Assembly: GCA_964638865.1 (NCBI GenBank)
Contig: CAZXBG010000057.1
Location: 1-22,379, forward strand
Direction of reading: 5' to 3'
Length of the DNA stretch: 22,379 bases
From: UBA7236 sp964638865
Lineage (GTDB): Bacteria > Bacteroidota > Bacteroidia > Chitinophagales > BACL12
The translations under genes and the position numbers were made by a program. Of the stretch, positions 8,128-15,284 are shown piece by piece; positions within the stretch are counted from its first letter, which is position 1, and each line of letters opens with the position of its first letter. Under the pieces are notes generated by a model that had not been told where the DNA came from, did not search any database, and worked only from the letters and a program-made list of their open reading frames with translations.

Positions 8128-8592
8128 ATGTCAAAAAAAACGAATAAAAAATCAGAGTTACACATTAAAACACTAACACCGTTTTTACCGGAGCATTTAT
8201 TTGTTGCACTTACCCCTGATAGAGGAAGGGCAGTATTTACTTCTAAAAAAATAAAAAAGGGTACCGTAATTGAAATAGCTCCAATGATCGTATTCAGCGA
8301 AAAGGATAGAAATGCTATCAACGATACATTTATTTATGAATATTATTTCGAATGGGGGAAAAGCGGAAGAAAGGGAGCGTTGGCTTTGGGATTTGGATCT
8401 TTGTATAATCACTCCTACACTCCAAATGCAAAATACAATCCTGATTTCGACCTGAATATTCTGGAATTTGAAGCGGTAAAAGATATTTTGCCCGGTGATG
8501 AGATCACCGTTAATTACAACCTTGATCCGCATGATGATACTCCGGTTTGGTGGGAGCGTGATAAAATTAAAAATAAAAAACAACACAGTTAA
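8128..8592 (+). CDS. SET-domain protein (lysine methyltransferase-like)
   Basis: The 154-residue protein is essentially one SET domain. It has the N-terminal strand pair GRAVFTSKKIKKGTVIE (33-49), the AdoMet-binding and pseudoknot motif NHS (94-96) followed by PNAKY, and GDEITVNY (123-130), ending in the tyrosine (Y130) expected at the active site. SET enzymes transfer a methyl group from S-adenosylmethionine to protein lysines. There is no pre-SET or cysteine-rich post-SET region, as in many compact bacterial forms. Bacterial SET proteins have few proven substrates; ribosomal and DNA-binding proteins are plausible. It sits 12 bp after the small basic protein and 1 bp before the NlpC/P60 gene, so the three are almost certainly co-transcribed. 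The lysine-rich C-terminus (DKIKNKKQHS) is disordered-looking. Confidence 0.85.
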   Translation: MSKKTNKKSELHIKTLTPFLPEHLFVALTPDRGRAVFTSKKIKKGTVIEIAPMIVFSEKDRNAINDTFIYEYYFEWGKSGRKGALALGFGSLYNHSYTPNAKYNPDFDLNILEFEAVKDILPGDEITVNYNLDPHDDTPVWWERDKIKNKKQHS

Positions 8593-8593
8593 A

Positions 8594-9127
8594 ATGTTTT
8601 TTAGGAAGTGTATCCTAACAATGGTTCTTTGTTTATCTGTTCATCTGGTTTTTTCTCAATTAAATCCATGGTGGATAGATAAACCACTTATTGATTCTGC
8701 TGAAATTAAAGCAGTTGCTATTTCCGACAGTGTGATCAGTTATGCTAAAACCTTTATGGGTGTTCCTTATATTTGGGGAGGAAATAACCCTGATTCGGGT
8801 TTCGATTGTTCAGGATTTATTTGTTACGTGTTCAATAATTTTGGCATCCATTTACCGCGCACTTCGGGGCAGCAATTTGACGCAGGTTACCCTGTTCCTT
8901 ATAATGAAGCCCGGGCAGGCGACCTTATCCTTTTTGCCGGAACAGAAGCAGACGGAGGTGAACCTGCGCACGTTGGCATTGTGATATCTTACGATGAAAA
9001 AACAGGATTCTCCTTTATTCATACTTCATCTCCCGAAACTGGTGGAGTGAGAATAAGCAATGAAACAGGGGAAAAATATTATTACAAACGATTTTTAGAG
9101 ATTAGGCGGGTCATTAATTTTGACTAA
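8594..9127 (+). CDS. Secreted NlpC/P60 family cell-wall hydrolase
   Basis: The 177-residue protein starts at ATG 8594, one base after the SET gene stop. This gives a proper signal peptide (MFFRKCILTMVLCLSVHLVFSQ), whereas the in-frame ATGs further upstream lie inside the SET gene. The NlpC/P60 domain spans about residues 46-170. The catalytic triad candidates are C72 in FDCSGF, H126 in PAHVGIV and H143 in FIHTS. The family cleaves peptide stems of peptidoglycan, commonly between D-glutamate and diaminopimelate. No SH3 or LysM targeting domain is present, so this is a minimal enzyme. It is probably exported to the periplasm. Its place behind a cytoplasmic methyltransferase has no obvious functional logic. 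Confidence 0.88.
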   Translation: MFFRKCILTMVLCLSVHLVFSQLNPWWIDKPLIDSAEIKAVAISDSVISYAKTFMGVPYIWGGNNPDSGFDCSGFICYVFNNFGIHLPRTSGQQFDAGYPVPYNEARAGDLILFAGTEADGGEPAHVGIVISYDEKTGFSFIHTSSPETGGVRISNETGEKYYYKRFLEIRRVINFD

Positions 9128-9148
9128 AAATTAATTCTGCTTATTTTG
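9120..9148 (+). promoter_or_regulatory. Possible promoter for the 157-residue gene
   Basis: TTG at 9120-9122, an 18-nt spacer and TTATTTTG at 9141-9148 match the consensus except for one base of the -7 box. The box lies 19 nt before the ATG at 9168. The match is imperfect and the call is tentative. Confidence 0.35.
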
Positions 9149-9167
9149 GCTGAATCAAAAATAAAGC

Positions 9168-9641
9168 ATGAGCGATTATCTGCAAACCGGTATAGGCACC
9201 CTTAAAGAACTTTTTACTTTTCTTTCCGACCGATCGAAATCCAAAGATATTAATAAAAATAATATTCTGCGTGAATTGCGCGATAATTTAAAATTATTAG
9301 AACACCGCAATGTAGAAGGTGTAAATAGTAAGGCTATTATTGATGGACTTCAAATTAACGCCATTGCCGAAGCGTATAAACAAAATTATAATTTCGATAA
9401 ATTATTGGACCACACCAAAAAATTGGAAAAACATTTTATCCTTAATAAACGGCAGGAAAAATACATTGGTTGGGATGCCGGAAAATTTATTTATAGTCTT
9501 GAAGGTAAGATAAAAGACCTCAAAAATTTACCTGGCCTTTATGCTGATATCTTAAAAGCACCGGTAAACCTTTCACTGCGTTTCGACAATCTCTACTACC
9601 AGACCGTTTTGTTCGTGTTATTCATCCGGAATAAGAAATAA
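9168..9641 (+). CDS. Hypothetical protein, unknown function
   Basis: This 157-residue ATG-started protein is not one I recognise. It has no signal peptide. The composition is lysine-, asparagine- and leucine-rich and looks mainly helical, with charged helices around residues 25-50 and 75-100. Residues 98-118 (KYIGWDAGKFIYSLEGKIKDL) are amphipathic, and the C-terminus turns hydrophobic (YYQTVLFVLFIRNKK), which could be a buried or membrane-associated strand. It stands between the NlpC/P60 operon and the DUF4252 pair on the same strand, with 40 bp and 142 bp of spacing, so it is probably its own transcription unit. Composition matches its neighbours and gives no sign of recent transfer. No function is proposed. 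Confidence 0.65.
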   Translation: MSDYLQTGIGTLKELFTFLSDRSKSKDINKNNILRELRDNLKLLEHRNVEGVNSKAIIDGLQINAIAEAYKQNYNFDKLLDHTKKLEKHFILNKRQEKYIGWDAGKFIYSLEGKIKDLKNLPGLYADILKAPVNLSLRFDNLYYQTVLFVLFIRNKK

Positions 9642-9642
9642 C

Positions 9643-9658
9643 AGGCCGTATCGGGCCT
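9643..9658 (+). terminator. Short GC-rich hairpin after the 157-residue gene
   Basis: AGGCC and GGCCT form a 5-bp stem with a 6-nt loop just after the stop codon. No T-run follows, so it is a weak terminator candidate at best. Confidence 0.3.
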
Positions 9659-9783
9659 CCAAAGCCTATATTTTCCGCACTGTGAACAGATTTCAGATCT
9701 TTTTTTTGTTAATGCTGTAACTTTTTGTTTTACTCATTCGCCTTGTGCTGGTAAATCATTTAATTCAACTAAAAATTAACATT

Positions 9784-10311
9784 ATGAAAAAGGTATTACT
9801 TGTTCTATTCGCAATGGGTGCAGCACTTGCAACCTTTGCACAAACCACACAGATCGATCAGTTCTTTCAAAAATATGAAGGTAAACCTGGTTTCACCTCC
9901 GTAAATGTTTCTGAAAAATTATTCTCCCTTGTTGCTTCTGCAGCTTCTGAAGATGTAGAATTACAATCTGTTGTTGATGGATTAAAAGGGATTAAAGTTT
10001 TAGTATATGAAAATGAGGAAGGAAATACAAAATCCGGCGAATATTACCGCGAAATTTCTTCAGCATTAGCACTTAATAGTTATGAAGAATTAATGACCGT
10101 TAATTCAGAATTGGATAAAGTGAAAATTATGGGCAAAATGGAATCCGACAAAGTAATTAATGAACTTTTAATTCTTTGTGATGCTGATGGTGAATTTGTT
10201 TTAGTGAGTTTATTTGGATCAATCGACTTGGAAAAAATATCCAAATTGTCAAAATTATCTGATATAAATATTGAAGGCCTTGACGAACTTGATAATTTAG
10301 AAGATAAATAA
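9784..10311 (+). CDS. DUF4252 secreted protein (first of pair)
   Basis: The 175-residue protein starts at ATG 9784, which yields a clean signal peptide (MKKVLLVLFAMGAALATFAQ); an earlier in-frame start at 9745 would only add an unrelated leader. After cleavage the sequence TTQIDQFFQKYEGKPGFTSVNVSEKLF matches the opening of DUF4252 proteins, a Bacteroidota family of exported proteins without a known activity. The domain continues through the strand IKVLVYE and ends with NELLILCDADGEFVLVSLFGSIDLEKISKL. The acidic tail (NIEGLDELDNLEDK) is probably disordered. A related gene follows 29 bp later, so the two form a transcription unit. The likely location is the periplasm or outer membrane. Confidence 0.82.
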   Translation: MKKVLLVLFAMGAALATFAQTTQIDQFFQKYEGKPGFTSVNVSEKLFSLVASAASEDVELQSVVDGLKGIKVLVYENEEGNTKSGEYYREISSALALNSYEELMTVNSELDKVKIMGKMESDKVINELLILCDADGEFVLVSLFGSIDLEKISKLSKLSDINIEGLDELDNLEDK

Positions 10312-10340
10312 ATAATCCGTTTTTACTAAACAAAAAAGAT

Positions 10341-10838
10341 ATGAAAAAGCTATTACTTCTTTTACCTGTTATAATGCTGATGACATTTTCGGGCAACAGC
10401 TTTGCATCAAACACACCGAAATTTGATGATAATTCCACTAAATTAAATTTATGGATACCCGGATTTCTTGTCAAAATGGTTGCCGAAATAGCCGAGGATC
10501 ATGTGGAAGGGGAAGAGGCAGCAACGGTAGAAATAATGCGGAAATTTGGCGGAATAACAATTTCTATTCGGGAGGGAGAATATTACAGCGACAAATCCGA
10601 CAAAAAGATGACCCGCAAATTAAACAGAATGGAAAAACGAAATTTTGAAGATCTGTTAAGTGTAAAAAGTGAAGACGCAAATGTTAATTTGAGCATTCGT
10701 GAGAATAAGCGGGGAAAAATAAAACGTTTAGTAGTATTAGTTGATGAACCCGGAGAAACCTTTGTATATGTAAAAATGCACTGCAGATTAACCCCGGAAA
10801 ATATCGCCGACATCACAAAACAATTTGCCTCAAACTAA
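10341..10838 (+). CDS. DUF4252 secreted protein (second of pair)
   Basis: This 165-residue protein has a signal peptide (MKKLLLLLPVIMLMTFSGNSFAS). Its body follows the DUF4252 plan of the gene before it: a helix (LVKMVAEIAEDH), a strand region (GGITISIREGEYY), a segment with EDLLSVKSEDANVNLSIREN, then KRLVVLVDEPGETFVYVKMHCRLTPENIADI. The last part aligns by pattern with NELLILCDADGEFVLVSLFGSIDLEKI of the first protein. It is far more basic than the first (several KKMTRKLNRMEKR-type stretches), so the two have diverged strongly after duplication. A strong terminator follows. Function is unknown; in other Bacteroidota such genes often sit near ECF sigma factors, but none is seen here. Confidence 0.72.
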   Translation: MKKLLLLLPVIMLMTFSGNSFASNTPKFDDNSTKLNLWIPGFLVKMVAEIAEDHVEGEEAATVEIMRKFGGITISIREGEYYSDKSDKKMTRKLNRMEKRNFEDLLSVKSEDANVNLSIRENKRGKIKRLVVLVDEPGETFVYVKMHCRLTPENIADITKQFASN

Positions 10839-10877
10839 ATTTTAATACTATTCATAGACCGAAGCAACATGCTTCCC

Positions 10878-10910
10878 AAACCGCAGATAGGAGTGTCTGC
10901 GGTTTTTTTT
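10878..10910 (+). terminator. Rho-independent terminator of the DUF4252 pair
   Basis: AAACCGCAGA (10878-10887) pairs with TCTGCGGTTT (10896-10905) across an 8-nt loop, and eight T follow from 10903. A second small hairpin (GAAGC-5 nt-GCTTC, 10861-10875) precedes it. From here to 11102 I see no gene and no further clear signal. Confidence 0.9.
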
Positions 10911-11102
10911 CTTATTTATTTAATCCGCTTAATGTAAATCAACGCCAATTAAAATTAAATGCTTCAATGTTGGATTTGTGGATTTTAAAGCGAAACTTTA
11001 TACGTAAACACACCTGCAAACTCCCGCATTGGAATAATTTTTTTTTATTTGTGTTTGTAAACTATGTTAGATGCTTTTAAGTAAATCGTTGCCCTTCGAA
11101 TT

Positions 11103-11729
11103 TTACTCTATCCTCATCCACCCCATCACCCTTCTATTCATCACCTTCCATTTCCCATCTATAAATACCAATTTCAATTCTTCTCTTGGTGGTGAATCAG
11201 GCCCGTTGTTTTGTGAAATGATCTCAATTTTATTTTCATATACGTTGGAAATTATTGCAATATGTCCGTATTTATTTCCAATATGTCCGTCAAAAACTAA
11301 AATATCATCAATTGCAGGTTTTTTAAAACTGGGATTTGAATATTGAACGAGATCGCGCATTTCATTGTAGAATGCATCAGGTAAATTGGCATCAAAAATA
11401 TCTTTTGCATTGCCACCGGGTGTTGGCATTACATGATTAAAATGTTCATAATAATATCTTTTTACAAATTCCACACACTGCCATTGCAAACCGATACTGT
11501 AACCATCTTTAGAAATATTTCGTGCAGTTACATTGGAAGTCTCTCCATTGTAATATACCACTACATGGTGTAAAGAATCGATGGGGGTTCCAATTTCATA
11601 TTTTATTGCTTCAGGGAAAACTAAATTTAAAGCTTGTAATATAAATAATGCAATAGCTAGACACAAAACAACTATGATTGTGTATACAATATTCAAATTT
11701 CTTGTAGCCGTGTGTTTACCCGTTATCAT
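11103..11729 (-). CDS. Membrane-anchored CHAP-domain amidase/peptidase
   Basis: The 208-residue protein has one N-terminal membrane segment (about residues 13-37) and a CHAP domain after it. The conserved cysteine lies in GLQWQCVEFVKRYY (C85), a form close to the amidase domain of glutathionylspermidine synthetase, and the histidine in KYGHIAIIS (H156); EIISQNN around 169-174 supplies the third polar residue. CHAP enzymes cleave amide bonds in peptidoglycan or glutathionylspermidine. The membrane anchor suggests action on the periplasmic side, which favours a cell-wall role, but this is inference. It starts with ATG and shows a weak TAAATTCG box 15 nt upstream. It is on the minus strand beyond the terminator of the five-gene operon, so it is likely independent. 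Confidence 0.8.
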   Translation of the reverse strand: MITGKHTATRNLNIVYTIIVVLCLAIALFILQALNLVFPEAIKYEIGTPIDSLHHVVVYYNGETSNVTARNISKDGYSIGLQWQCVEFVKRYYYEHFNHVMPTPGGNAKDIFDANLPDAFYNEMRDLVQYSNPSFKKPAIDDILVFDGHIGNKYGHIAIISNVYENKIEIISQNNGPDSPPREELKLVFIDGKWKVMNRRVMGWMRIE

Positions 11730-11794
11730 TCCGTAATCTTCTAACGAATTTACTTAATATATTGGTATAGATGTAATTAGGGCGCAATTTGAAT

Positions 11795-11823
11795 AAAAAA
11801 GGCCACCCTTTAGTGGCAGCCTT
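11795..11823 (-). terminator. Rho-independent terminator of the mpl-to-OMP operon
   Basis: On the minus strand GCCAC and GTGGC form a stem around a 6-nt loop, extended by AAGG/CCTT with a 2-nt bulge, followed by six T. It lies 21 bp after the stop of the barrel gene that ends the operon. Confidence 0.8.
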
Positions 11824-11844
11824 ACTATCAATAACCTAAAATTC

Positions 11845-12636
11845 TCAGAATTTGAAAGTAATACCAACAGTTCCGATGATCATATCAGTTTCTGATTCCT
11901 TTGGAAATGCTGCAATGGAAATATCTTCTTCATCCACATCATCCTGAGTTGTTGGAATGGTATTAAAAACCACTTCCCATTCGTCAATATCATCTTCTAC
12001 AAAATAGGAAGCACTCCCGCCTAATGAATAGGCAACCCTCACATCTATAAGCATATTTTCATTCAGTTCTATCATTAAACCGGCTGCACCTCCATAACTA
12101 AATGTCCAATCGGAATTCTGTTTTGAACTGGTGATCAGCGGATTATCTTCTTCACTTAAATAATATTCTTCCGATTCGTCATAAATTGATGTTCTGGTAG
12201 AGAAATTGTTAAATCCTAAAATCCCATCAATATAAGGTTTAAAAAATTTGGTAGGCGACTGAACACGTAAATTTAAGTGTCCAGTTGATATCGTATTAGA
12301 TGTTTCAATGCGCATAGGGAAAAATATGGAATCAATCGGTATGTCATCAACCGTGATGTAAGCCGTAAATGATTTATCCTCCGTTCTAAAACCATTATTC
12401 ATAAAGGCAAGGTCAAATCCAACTAGTACCGGAATTTTAACCGAGGGTTGGAAAAAAAGGTTGAAGCCACCCCCAACCGCTACTTCATCATTGTAGGTTT
12501 TAAATTCGTTAATCGGGATTCCCAAATCGAAATTCAGACCAAAAAAAACTGCCGATTTTTTAACCGGGTGTGTGGTTTGGGCCTGGAGAGTAAAGCCTGT
12601 TAATGCGAAAACAACAGAGAGAGTAAGTTTTTTCAT
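11845..12636 (-). CDS. Small outer-membrane beta-barrel protein
   Basis: This 263-residue protein has a signal peptide (MKKLTLSVVFALTGFTLQAQ). It shows repeated amphipathic strands such as AVFFGLNFDLGIPI, VAVGGGFNLFFQP and SYGGAAGLMIELNENMLIDVRVAYSLGG, and ends with IIGTVGITFKF. The phenylalanine terminus and strand count fit an OmpA-like or PorT-like 8- to 10-stranded barrel. Long acidic loops (YDESEEYYLSEED and QDDVDEEDIS) would face outward. No ligand or partner can be inferred. It is the last gene of the minus-strand unit, 30 bp after CorA and just before a terminator. A near-consensus -7 box (TAATTTTA) lies 5 nt before its ATG, so it may also be transcribed alone. Confidence 0.75.
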   Translation of the reverse strand: MKKLTLSVVFALTGFTLQAQTTHPVKKSAVFFGLNFDLGIPINEFKTYNDEVAVGGGFNLFFQPSVKIPVLVGFDLAFMNNGFRTEDKSFTAYITVDDIPIDSIFFPMRIETSNTISTGHLNLRVQSPTKFFKPYIDGILGFNNFSTRTSIYDESEEYYLSEEDNPLITSSKQNSDWTFSYGGAAGLMIELNENMLIDVRVAYSLGGSASYFVEDDIDEWEVVFNTIPTTQDDVDEEDISIAAFPKESETDMIIGTVGITFKF

Positions 12637-12666
12637 AATTGTAAAATTAGGTAATAAATGTGTTGT

Positions 12667-13761
12667 TTATAACCACTTTTTTTTCTTGTAAATGATGAAC
12701 TGTATGATCGTGATTAGGATCATAACAGCCCAAACACCCGCATAACCATATCGCCAAGTGAGTTCGGGCAGATTTTCAAAGTTCATTCCATAAACGCCCA
12801 CAAGAAAAGTTAAAGGGATAAAAATGGCAGAAATCAATGTGAGTACCTTAATGATCTCATTCATGTGGCTATTCATATTGGCCATATTTGTTTGTACCAG
12901 GTCAGCTAAATATTCGCGGTCGGTATCAATTTGGTTAATAACCTGATTAATATGATCCTGCAAATCACGCAAAAAATGTTTTGAATCGGGTTCAATCAGA
13001 ATAATATCCTCCTTCATCAACTTTATTACCACCTCCCTTAAAGGTGCAATACTGCGTCGTAAATAAATGAAGTCTTTACTGATGTGATGAATAGCGGTTA
13101 GGTGATTATTATTTTTTTTAATAAAAATATCATTCTCAATTTTATCTAATTCGGCAGAATAATGATCCAGTACTAGGAAATAGCTATCGACAATTGCATC
13201 AATTAAAAGGTATAACAAATAATCAGAACCTTTTTTGCGCACTCTGCCTTTTCCGGTGCGTATTCTGTCGCGTAAAATTTCAAAATAATCTCCCTCATCT
13301 TCCTGAAATGATAATACAAAACCGTCGCCAAGTATCAAACTGATCTGGTCGCGCTGTAATTGATCATTTTCAAAATAAAATTCATTTAAGGTTACATAAA
13401 TTATATCATCCTCCGTATACTCGTCTACCTTGGGTAATTGGAAAACATTTAAAATGTCTTCCTGAATAAGATTATGCAGTTTATAAAATGTACCTACCTC
13501 TGCTATTATTTTTTCATTATGTAATCCATTGATATTTATCCAGGAAATGAAATTTTTTGGTGGTTCTTTAAAATAATTTCCGGTTTTGGTATAATTTTCT
13601 TCAGTGAATGTAGCTTCATTATAATTGATAATGGTGACACCTATTTCTGTATCTCTTTTATTACCCGTATATACAGGAGTGCCCGGAGACAATCCGGTTT
13701 TACGCCGGCGTGCAGTTTTTTCCAATTTTACTGAAATTGGTTTTTTATTAGGATTATTCAT
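12667..13761 (-). CDS. corA: CorA-family magnesium/cobalt transporter
   Basis: The 364-residue protein has the CorA layout: a large cytoplasmic N-terminal alpha/beta domain, a long charged helical region (about 190-300), and two C-terminal transmembrane helices (about 305-323 and 338-357). The signature GMN follows TM1 as YGMNF at residues 325-327, and the protein ends in a positive tail (KKKKWL) as expected for cytoplasmic termini. CorA forms pentamers that admit Mg2+ down the membrane potential and are gated by cytoplasmic Mg2+. The periplasmic loop ENLPEL after GMN is typical. Its ATG overlaps the last 8 nt of the upstream glycosyltransferase gene, so translational coupling is likely. No leader or riboswitch (M-box type) is visible. 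Confidence 0.92.
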   Translation of the reverse strand: MNNPNKKPISVKLEKTARRRKTGLSPGTPVYTGNKRDTEIGVTIINYNEATFTEENYTKTGNYFKEPPKNFISWININGLHNEKIIAEVGTFYKLHNLIQEDILNVFQLPKVDEYTEDDIIYVTLNEFYFENDQLQRDQISLILGDGFVLSFQEDEGDYFEILRDRIRTGKGRVRKKGSDYLLYLLIDAIVDSYFLVLDHYSAELDKIENDIFIKKNNNHLTAIHHISKDFIYLRRSIAPLREVVIKLMKEDIILIEPDSKHFLRDLQDHINQVINQIDTDREYLADLVQTNMANMNSHMNEIIKVLTLISAIFIPLTFLVGVYGMNFENLPELTWRYGYAGVWAVMILITIIQFIIYKKKKWL

Positions 13762-14497
13762 GCGCGATTCTTTTTTTATAGGAATTCCCGAAACTTTTCC
13801 ATTTCATTTTTATCACTCCATAAACAGCTTCTTTAAAAATACCGCGGCTCATTTTAGAAATTCCTTTTTCCCGGTCTTTAAAAGTAATTGGTATTTCCAG
13901 CAGCGAAAATCCACATTTCCAAGCAGCAAATTTCAACTCTATTTGAAATGCATAACCAATAAATTTTATCTTATCCAGATCAATTGTTTCCAATACCTTT
14001 CTTTTATAACAAACAAATCCTGCAGTGGTATCTTTAACTGGCATTCCGGTTATCATTCTTACATAAAGCGATGCACCTTTTGAAATGAAAATTCTGTTAA
14101 ATGGCCAATCCTCTACATTTCCATTTTTAACATATCTTGAACCAATTACAACATCGGCTCCATTTTGACAACTTTTTAATAATCTGGGCAGATCAGATGG
14201 TTTATGAGAAAAATCTGCATCCATTTCCACAATATATTCATAATTGTTTTGCAATGCCCATTTAAATCCACTGATGTACGCGGTACCTAAACCTAGTTTA
14301 CCGGGTCTTGTTTGTAGAAATAATCTCCCTGGATATTTGTCGGTCAATTGGTCTACTTCCTTCGCCGTCCCATCAGGGGAATTATCATCTATAATTAATA
14401 CATGCAGTTGTTCCGGTAACGACAAAACGGCATGTATCATTTCGACAATATTTGCCTGTTCATTATAAGTTGGTATGACGATAAGTGAAGCGGGCAA
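13754..14497 (-). CDS. Polyprenol-phosphate mannosyltransferase-like GT2
   Basis: The 247-residue protein is a family 2 glycosyltransferase related to dolichol-phosphate mannose synthase. Motifs are VIPTYNE (7-13), IDDNSPDGT (36-44), MDADFSHKP (92-100) holding the metal-binding DxD-type residues, and the GxAFQIELKF segment near the C-terminus. Such enzymes move a sugar from GDP-mannose or a related nucleotide sugar to a polyprenyl phosphate at the inner face of the membrane; the sugar here cannot be told. There is no C-terminal membrane domain, so it is the soluble or peripheral form. It begins 2 bp after the exonuclease stop and overlaps corA by 8 bp, so it is inside the operon. Confidence 0.88.
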   Translation of the reverse strand: MPASLIVIPTYNEQANIVEMIHAVLSLPEQLHVLIIDDNSPDGTAKEVDQLTDKYPGRLFLQTRPGKLGLGTAYISGFKWALQNNYEYIVEMDADFSHKPSDLPRLLKSCQNGADVVIGSRYVKNGNVEDWPFNRIFISKGASLYVRMITGMPVKDTTAGFVCYKRKVLETIDLDKIKFIGYAFQIELKFAAWKCGFSLLEIPITFKDREKGISKMSRGIFKEAVYGVIKMKWKSFGNSYKKRIAHE

Positions 14498-14499
14498 CG

Positions 14500-15270
14500 T
14501 TAATTTATTTTTGGATTTTTAATTTTGAACTCTATCATTTTTAATTTTAATTTAGTGTGTAACGAGAAATCACTTTTGTAGATCCAATCAAAATATTGGG
14601 GCTCTCGCTTATAAACATCCGCACAGGATTGTCCGTTGTGTTTTCCAAAATTAAAATATTCAATCCCATCCTTTAAAATCATTCTTCTTCCAAAGTCTAC
14701 AAAATCTCCGTCTTTGGTAAATTCATGTAACGATTGAACGTCATTTTTTAGTTGGTCCTTGTACATCTCCAATTGTCCAACTAAAACTTCATAAGTTGCC
14801 TTTACATCAGCTTCTGCACTGTGGGCGTCAATTAATTCCTTGTTACAAAAAAACTTGTAGGCTGCTTCCAGGGTTCGTTTTTCCATTAGGGTAAAAATTC
14901 GCATCACATCTATATAACGACGGTTTTCATCAAAACCTGTATCCGCCCTCAAAAATTCTTCTGCGAGCATTGGAATATCAAATTTATTGGAATTATATCC
15001 CGCCAGATCACAATTATTTAAAAAGTCGCGCAATTCAATAGCCACGTTCTTAAATTTTGGCGCATCTTTAATATCTGCATCAAAAATTCCGTGGAAAACT
15101 GACGAAGCCTCCGGTATATGCATCTCCGGATTTATACGTAGGGTTTTTGACTGCTGACTGCCATCAGGTAGTATTTTCAGGATACTGATTTCCACAATTC
15201 GGTCGCTGCTTAGGTTTATTCCTGTTGTTTCAAGGTCAATAAAGGCTAATGGTTTATCTAGTTTTAACAT
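14500..15270 (-). CDS. DEDDh 3'-5' exonuclease with DUF3820-like C-terminus
   Basis: The 256-residue protein (ATG start at 15270; an in-frame TTG 12 bp upstream is less likely) has an N-terminal DnaQ/RNase T-type exonuclease domain. The catalytic set is complete: D12 and E14 in FIDLETTG, D98 in YNSNKFDIP, H150 in IDAHSAEADV and D155. These bind two metal ions and remove nucleotides from 3' ends. The C-terminal part (FGKHNGQSCADVYKREPQYFDWI, about 208-230) resembles the DUF3820 module that often follows this domain in Bacteroidota. It may proofread for DNA polymerase III or act in repair or RNA turnover; the sequence does not decide. It starts 14 bp after mpl. Confidence 0.88.
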   Translation of the reverse strand: MLKLDKPLAFIDLETTGINLSSDRIVEISILKILPDGSQQSKTLRINPEMHIPEASSVFHGIFDADIKDAPKFKNVAIELRDFLNNCDLAGYNSNKFDIPMLAEEFLRADTGFDENRRYIDVMRIFTLMEKRTLEAAYKFFCNKELIDAHSAEADVKATYEVLVGQLEMYKDQLKNDVQSLHEFTKDGDFVDFGRRMILKDGIEYFNFGKHNGQSCADVYKREPQYFDWIYKSDFSLHTKLKLKMIEFKIKNPKIN

Positions 15271-15284
15271 ATATATCGGCAAAT

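Noticed and set aside
8495..8593. Upstream extension of the NlpC/P60 gene
   Set aside because: It overlaps the SET gene and would place the signal peptide internally; ATG 8594 gives a clean signal peptide.
9745..9783. Upstream extension of the first DUF4252 gene
   Set aside because: It adds 13 residues ahead of a textbook signal peptide starting at ATG 9784.
11071..11346. Plus-strand frame opposite the CHAP gene
   Set aside because: It is the complement of the CHAP coding region, which has conserved catalytic residues.
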